NCBI RefSeq assembly: GCF_003058225.1
Contig: NZ_QBUG01000002.1
Span: forward strand, 124,001-188,000
Length of the DNA: 64,000 nucleotides
Origin: Promicromonospora sp. AC04
GTDB lineage: Bacteria > Actinomycetota > Actinomycetes > Actinomycetales > Cellulomonadaceae
Direction: 5' to 3'
The translations under genes were made by a program, and so were the position numbers. The notes beneath the pieces are model-generated. The model saw only the letters and a list, made by a program, of their open reading frames with translations. It did not search any database and was not told the DNA's origin. This document shows, piece by piece, positions 59,971-64,000 of this stretch (its first letter is position 1; every line of letters begins with the position of its first letter).

Positions 59971-61371
59971 TCACGCCGGCGGGCGCCAGGCTCCTTCGGG
60001 GAGCGGCGGGGGGCCGCTGGCCTCGTTCGGCGAGCACAGTGGCAGGCGGTCGCCGAAGTACCGCAGGATCACCGCGCCGATGACGCCCGACAGGATCGAT
60101 CCCACGAGGATGCCCACCTTGGCCTCGTTGATCAGGGCCTCGTCGTCGAAGGCGAGCTCGCTGATGAACAGCGCGATGGTGAAGCCGATCCCGCACAGGA
60201 ACGCGCCCCCGGCGAGGTGTCCGTAGCGCACCCGCCCCGGCAGGGCGCCCAGGCCGGTGACCAGCGCAATCATCGCCCCGGCGAAGACACCGATCGCCTT
60301 GCCCAGCACCAGCCCCACCAGCACACCGAGGGTGACGGGGCTGGACATGGCTGCGCCGATCGACTCGCCGGACAGCACGACGCCCGCATTGGCGAGCCCG
60401 AACACCGGCACCACGACGTACGAGCTCAGCGGGTGCAGAGCGTCGAGCAGGCGGTCGCTCGTCGGGACGGCGGACTGCGCGGCCCGGACGGCGAGGCGCG
60501 AGCGGGCGGGGTCGAGCTCCTCCATGAGCGCGCGCCCGTAGAAGCCGAAGTGGAGGCGCGCCTCGTCGTCGTTCCCGCGGCGCGCGGTCGGGACCGCGAG
60601 GCCCACCAGGACGCCCGCGAGCGTGGGGTGGAGCCCCGACTCGAGGACCGCCACCCACAGGGCCACACCGACGATCAGGTAGGGCGCAATCTGCCAGACG
60701 CCGATCCAGCGCATCGCGAACAGGACCATCGCCAGCAGCGCGGCTACGACGAGCGCACCCATCATCAGTGCGTCGGAGTAGAAGATCCCGAGCAGCGCGA
60801 TGGCGCCGATGTCGTCGAAGATCGCCAGCGTCAGCAGGAAGACGCGGAGCTGATCGGGGCAGCGCGGCCCGACCAGCGCGAGCACCCCGATGACAAACGC
60901 CGTGTCGGTGGACATCGGCAGGCCCCACCCGGACGCCTCGGGGCCGGACGGGTTGATCAGCAGATAGACGCCGATCGGGACGGCCAACCCGCCGATCGCC
61001 CCGAAGAGCGGCACGGACGCGGCGCGGAAGCTGCGCAGCTCACCGACGGTGAGCTCGCGGTTGACCTCGACACCGACCACGAGGAAGAACACGGCCATCA
61101 GGAAGTCGTTGACCCAGTGGTGCAACGTCAGGTGCAGGTCCCAGGTGCCAACCGTGAGGTTGATCGGCGTCTCCCACATGGCGTGGTACGAGTCGCCTGC
61201 CATGTTCGCCCACACCAGCGCGATGGCCGACGCCGCGAGCAGCAGCGTCGCTCCCCCGCCCTCGGTCGCGAAGTAGCTGCGCAGGCCTGGGGACAAGCGC
61301 GGGTAGGGGAGGACGACCCTTGGCCGGGGTCCCGGTCGGGTAGGTACTCCGGTGGGGATCCGGTCTGCCAC
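59971..61371 (-). CDS. nhaA: Na+/H+ antiporter NhaA
   Basis: A 466-residue antiporter with 11-12 helices. NhaA landmarks are PMSTDTAFVIGVLALVG and LTLAIFDDIGAIALLGIFY, which hold the Asp pair of the ion site, plus LHHWVNDFLMAVFFLVVGVEVNREL and FTIALFISELAF. GTG 61371 is the likely start. It begins 12 bp after the stop of the small membrane-protein gene. It would exchange Na+ for H+ under salt or alkaline stress. Confidence 0.93.
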   Translation of the reverse strand: MADRIPTGVPTRPGPRPRVVLPYPRLSPGLRSYFATEGGGATLLLAASAIALVWANMAGDSYHAMWETPINLTVGTWDLHLTLHHWVNDFLMAVFFLVVGVEVNRELTVGELRSFRAASVPLFGAIGGLAVPIGVYLLINPSGPEASGWGLPMSTDTAFVIGVLALVGPRCPDQLRVFLLTLAIFDDIGAIALLGIFYSDALMMGALVVAALLAMVLFAMRWIGVWQIAPYLIVGVALWVAVLESGLHPTLAGVLVGLAVPTARRGNDDEARLHFGFYGRALMEELDPARSRLAVRAAQSAVPTSDRLLDALHPLSSYVVVPVFGLANAGVVLSGESIGAAMSSPVTLGVLVGLVLGKAIGVFAGAMIALVTGLGALPGRVRYGHLAGGAFLCGIGFTIALFISELAFDDEALINEAKVGILVGSILSGVIGAVILRYFGDRLPLCSPNEASGPPPLPEGAWRPPA

Positions 61372-61383
61372 GGGTCCAGGATG

Positions 61384-61887
61384 TCAGACGTCGGCGTCCG
61401 ACGTCCCGCCGTTGCCATCGGGGCCACCGCGGCGCCCAACATTCTCCTGGCCCAGACGTTCCCCACGCCGCGACCTGCGCCGTGCGAAGAAGACGCCCCG
61501 GGTACCCCTCGCCTCTGGCACCACGAACAGACCCGGCCATGCGAACCATCGCTCCACCCACGCCCATATGCACAAGAAGGCGATCGACGAGGCCCACCAA
61601 ACCAAGAGACCACTCTCTAAGAAGTCGGCCCCAAGAAACGCAGCTCGGATCAGGAACAATCCCGTAAGGAGTATTCCCAGACCCAGTTGAACTATTGTCC
61701 GAACTGGCGCGGCAGCTTCTTCCAGATCATTCCAATGACGCCTTGCACGCTCTTCTAGATCATAAGGCTCCCCACGCCCGATCAACCGGCGCAACACCAA
61801 CGAAATAACATACAGTCCGAGAATGCTCAGTAACACACCGAACACTATCGACCCTAGTTGGAATATGGGACTTTCAATTACTCGCAT
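61384..61887 (-). CDS. Unknown small membrane protein, AT-richer
   Basis: A 167-residue protein with three hydrophobic segments (about residues 10-32, 63-85 and 90-112) and a basic C-terminal tail (ARRRSRRGE...). GAGGAG lies upstream of ATG 61887, within the last codons of the short ORF at 61900. No known family. It could be an immunity protein for that peptide, given its size and position; this is inference. Its codon usage is less GC-biased than nhaA. Confidence 0.65.
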   Translation of the reverse strand: MRVIESPIFQLGSIVFGVLLSILGLYVISLVLRRLIGRGEPYDLEERARRHWNDLEEAAAPVRTIVQLGLGILLTGLFLIRAAFLGADFLESGLLVWWASSIAFLCIWAWVERWFAWPGLFVVPEARGTRGVFFARRRSRRGERLGQENVGRRGGPDGNGGTSDADV

Positions 61888-61899
61888 CTCATATGCTCC

Positions 61900-62088
61900 T
61901 CAATTCAGCATGCCCTGACGTCGCCCCAGCCAGCCCTGACTGCGCCAGAATTCCATGATCCCCTGGTTTGGACCCTGCGCCGCCGCCGCACCCGCCCAGC
62001 CACCGACGAACGAGCCGGCACCAGCACCAACAGCCAAGCCCGATGGCCCTGTTGCCCACGACGCCACGGCCGTACATCCGTGCCCCAA
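61900..62088 (-). CDS. Glycine-rich short ORF, bacteriocin-like
   Basis: A 62-codon frame (TTG start at 62088) encoding a peptide whose middle reads GLAVGAGAGSFVGGWAG followed by AAAAQG and a tail FWRSQGWLGRRQG. Alternating small residues and GxxxG-type spacing are typical of class II bacteriocin cores. Its TGA overlaps the GAGGAG of the downstream membrane protein, implying coupling. No double-glycine leader is seen in frame; the overlapping frame at 61889-62125 reads MDKPADGTGLTAIGARM, leader-like, so a sequencing or natural frameshift is possible. Confidence 0.4.
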   Translation of the reverse strand: MGHGCTAVASWATGPSGLAVGAGAGSFVGGWAGAAAAQGPNQGIMEFWRSQGWLGRRQGMLN

Positions 62089-62150
62089 TGGCGGTCAGGC
62101 CCGTCCCGTCAGCCGGCTTGTCCAAGAACCCGATGTCACAGGAGCGAGCG

Positions 62151-62978
62151 TTAGCCGATCCTCCGGGTCGCGGCCAGCGCGCCCAGCAGCGACAGCGCCT
62201 CCGCCGACGGCGAGCCCGGGACCGCGTGGTAGACCACGAGCTCCTGGCCCGGCGCGCCCCGGACGTCGAACACGTGCACGCGCAGCTCCATGTGGCCGAC
62301 CTCCGGGTGCAGGAAACGCTTCTCGGTGAGCCGCTTGCCCCGCGCGTCGTTCTGCTCCCACATCGCCACGAAGTCCGCGCTCTTCACGCGGAGCTCGTCG
62401 ACGACCTCCCGGATCCGCGGGTCCCCCGGGGTGAGCCCGTCGGCGAGCCGGAGCCCGGCCACCGTGTTCTCCGCTACGAGGTGCCAGTCCGGGTAGAAGG
62501 TCCGCGCGCCCGGGTCGAGGAAGGTCGAGCGGGTCAGGTTCCGCGAGAACGGGAACCCGCCGAAGAGCGCCTCGCCGAGGGGGTTGGTCGCCAGCACGTC
62601 GAACGCCCGCCCGAGCACGATCGCCGGGCTGTCCCGCCAGGAGAGCATGAGCTCCAACAGTGAGTCGTCCGCCTCCTCGACCGCCGCGGGCGGCTCCGGC
62701 CGCGGGCTGAGCCCGGCGAGGCGGTACAGGTGCTGCCGGCCGTCGTGGTCCAGGCGCAGCACCTCGCCGAGCGAGTCGAGCACCTGCGGCGACGGGCTCA
62801 CCTCGCGGCCCTGTTCGAGGCGCACGTAGTAGTCCACGCTGACGCCGGTCAGCATGGCCACCTCCTCGCGCCGCAGCCCGACGACGCGGCGCCTCCCGTA
62901 GACGGGCAGCCCGAGCGCCTCCGGCGTGAGCTGGGCACGCCGGCCGCGCAGGTAGTCGCCGAGCGGTGATGCGGTCAT
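62151..62978 (-). CDS. XRE regulator with MmyB-like ligand domain (copy 2)
   Basis: A 275-residue regulator: HTH VGLRREEVAMLTGVSVDYYVRLEQGREVSPS and an MmyB-like C-terminal domain (ALGEALFGGFPFSRNLTRSTFLDP-type region, ending ELVVYHAVPGSPSAEALSLL). TACCGT seven bases before ATG 62978 suggests a leaderless start. It is divergent from an SDR gene, a paralogous arrangement to 51316-53057. Confidence 0.9.
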   Translation of the reverse strand: MTASPLGDYLRGRRAQLTPEALGLPVYGRRRVVGLRREEVAMLTGVSVDYYVRLEQGREVSPSPQVLDSLGEVLRLDHDGRQHLYRLAGLSPRPEPPAAVEEADDSLLELMLSWRDSPAIVLGRAFDVLATNPLGEALFGGFPFSRNLTRSTFLDPGARTFYPDWHLVAENTVAGLRLADGLTPGDPRIREVVDELRVKSADFVAMWEQNDARGKRLTEKRFLHPEVGHMELRVHVFDVRGAPGQELVVYHAVPGSPSAEALSLLGALAATRRIG

Positions 62979-63006
62979 GCCCTCGACGGTACGCGCCCCG
63001 GCGCGC

Positions 63007-63015
63007 GTATCCAGG
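63007..63015. promoter_or_regulatory. Candidate MmyB-type operator, copy 2
   Basis: GTATCCAGG lies between the divergent XRE and SDR genes and is identical to the site in the other XRE/SDR divergon. Further CCAGG/CCTGG boxes follow to 63050. Confidence 0.5.
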
Positions 63016-63078
63016 GTGTGCTGCACCCAGGAAGACGGCGTCCTTCCTGGACGCGGGGCGGCGCCGGAGCCTGGACCC

Positions 63079-63828
63079 ATGAGCACAGAAACGACAGCAC
63101 CCAGCACTTCCAAGGTCGTCCTCGTGACCGGCGCGAGCAGCGGCATCGGCGAGGCAACGGCGCTCCGGCTCGCGTCGGAAGGCCATCAGGTCGTCCTCGG
63201 CGCCCGCCGCACCGCCCGCCTCGAGGCCGTCGCGGAACGCATCCGGGCCGACGGCGGCCGGGCGGGCGCCGTGCGTCTCGACGTGACCGACGCCGACGGC
63301 GTCCGCGCCGCGGTGGACCAGATAGTCACGGAGCACGGGCGGATCGACGTCATCGTGAACAACGCCGGCGTCATGCCGCTGTCCCGGCTCGACGCCCTCC
63401 TGGTCGACGAGTGGGACCGGATGATCGAGGTCAACGTCAAGGGGCTGCTCCACGGTATCGCCGCGGTGCTGCCGCACTTCCGGCGGCAGGGCGGCGGGCA
63501 CGTCGTGACGGTCGCCTCGGTCGGCGCGCACGAGGTGGTCCCGACGTCGGCCGTCTACTCAGCGACGAAGTTCGCCGCCTGGGCGATCACCGAGGGGCTT
63601 CGGCTTGAGTCGGACCCCGGTATCCGGGCCACCACGATCACGCCCGGCGTGGTCGAGAGCGAGCTCGCCGAGCACATCTCGGACCCCGAGGCGCAGACCG
63701 CGATGAAGACTTACCGCCGCAACGCCATCCCGGCCGACGCGATAGCCCGCGCGATCTCGTTCGCCCTGGGCCAGCCCGCGGACGTCGACGTCAACGAGAT
63801 CATCGTGCGCCCGGCGGCCCAGCGATGA
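63079..63828 (+). CDS. SDR-family oxidoreductase
   Basis: A 249-residue classical SDR: VLVTGASSGIGEATALRLA, GARRTARL (Arg favouring NADP), NNAGVMPLS, and VASVGAHEVVPTSAVYSATKFA with Ser, Tyr and Lys. NNAG and the C-terminus PADVDVNEIIVRPAAQR match the YdfG-type group. The stop overlaps the next start (ATGA). Likely regulated by the divergent XRE protein. Confidence 0.92.
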   Translation: MSTETTAPSTSKVVLVTGASSGIGEATALRLASEGHQVVLGARRTARLEAVAERIRADGGRAGAVRLDVTDADGVRAAVDQIVTEHGRIDVIVNNAGVMPLSRLDALLVDEWDRMIEVNVKGLLHGIAAVLPHFRRQGGGHVVTVASVGAHEVVPTSAVYSATKFAAWAITEGLRLESDPGIRATTITPGVVESELAEHISDPEAQTAMKTYRRNAIPADAIARAISFALGQPADVDVNEIIVRPAAQR

Positions 63829-64000
63829 ACGCGCCGACCAGCGGCGTGCCGACGAGCAGCGCACCGACCAGCGACGTGCCGACCAGCAGCGCGCCAACCA
63901 GAAGCGCACCGACCAGCAAGGTGCCGACCAGCAAGGTCTGGTTCATCACCGGGACGTCCCGCGGGTTCGGCCGCGAGTTCGCCCTCGCGGCCCTGCGCCG
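63825..64000 (+). CDS. SDR-family oxidoreductase, 5' part only
   Basis: The first 58 codons are present; the gene runs off the right edge. The ATG overlaps the previous stop. An N-terminal extension of about 35 residues is built from APTS/VPTS repeats (GVPTSSAPTSDVPTS). The normal SDR start VWFITGTSRGFGREFALAAL follows. The repeats come from a 15-bp DNA unit (GCCGACCAGCAGCGC) and may be a slippage product; the real start could be later. Confidence 0.85.
   Translation, partial: MNAPTSGVPTSSAPTSDVPTSSAPTRSAPTSKVPTSKVWFITGTSRGFGREFALAALR

Noticed and set aside
59704-61620. 638-codon plus-strand frame opposite nhaA
   Set aside because: Antisense shadow of nhaA, which is unmistakable.
61889-62125. 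78-codon frame overlapping the bacteriocin-like ORF
   Set aside because: It gives a Cys/Arg-rich, disordered-looking product; kept only as a possible source of a leader if there is a frameshift.

Overview
This is high-GC actinobacterial DNA. The genes have strongly GC-biased third positions, AUGA/GUGA start-stop overlaps are frequent, many starts are GTG, several starts look leaderless, and carbohydrate importers lack their own ATPase. The mix of glycan-use genes, LacI and ROK regulators and a LAATG cell-wall sorting signal would suit a soil actinomycete such as one of the Promicromonosporaceae; that placement is inference. No tRNA, rRNA, CRISPR array, insertion sequence or prophage was seen.

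Layout. 1-6.2 kb: an SPFH/GYF_2 protein, a large secreted surface protein with a sorting signal, an AlbA_2-type regulator with its own AT-rich operator, and a universal stress protein. 6.2-15.8 kb: a carbohydrate locus made of a CUT1 importer (two permeases and a lipoprotein), a GH36 alpha-galactosidase and a LacI repressor on the minus strand, with a large secreted GH39-like glycosidase divergent from it. LacI-type operator sequences sit at the expected places. 15.8-21.8 kb: an IclR regulator plus a complete QAT (betaine-type) ABC importer, divergent from a histidine-ammonia-lyase homologue in which the MIO-forming Ala-Ser-Gly triad reads Gly-Thr-Gly. I read this as a candidate locus for import and cleavage of ergothioneine or a related aromatic betaine, and it is the most interesting region here.

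22-31.4 kb: molybdenum-cofactor genes (moaA; moeA-moaE; a C-terminal remnant of an XdhC gene), split by a second CUT1 importer and an AT-richer membrane protein. 31.4-35.3 kb: an orphan HicB-like protein, small unknown genes, a VOC protein, an MccF-like S66 peptidase and an Hsp20 gene with a HAIR (HspR) box. 35.5-45.1 kb: a peptide-type ABC importer with a ROK sugar kinase, divergent from a ROK repressor and an M81 peptidase. 45.4-48 kb: ornithine cyclodeaminase and a guanidine-modifying hydrolase, divergent from an Lrp/AsnC regulator. 48-64 kb: membrane proteins, an MFS exporter, AraC/GlxA/XRE/HxlR/TetR regulators each next to or divergent from an oxidoreductase or hydrolase, a slipin, NhaA, and a short glycine-rich ORF upstream of a small membrane protein that looks bacteriocin-like.

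Two features recur across the window. Long, near-perfect inverted repeats lie between most convergent gene pairs, and some of them are sequence-related. Several otherwise conserved enzymes carry in-frame low-complexity insertions rich in Ala, Gly, Ser and Thr.
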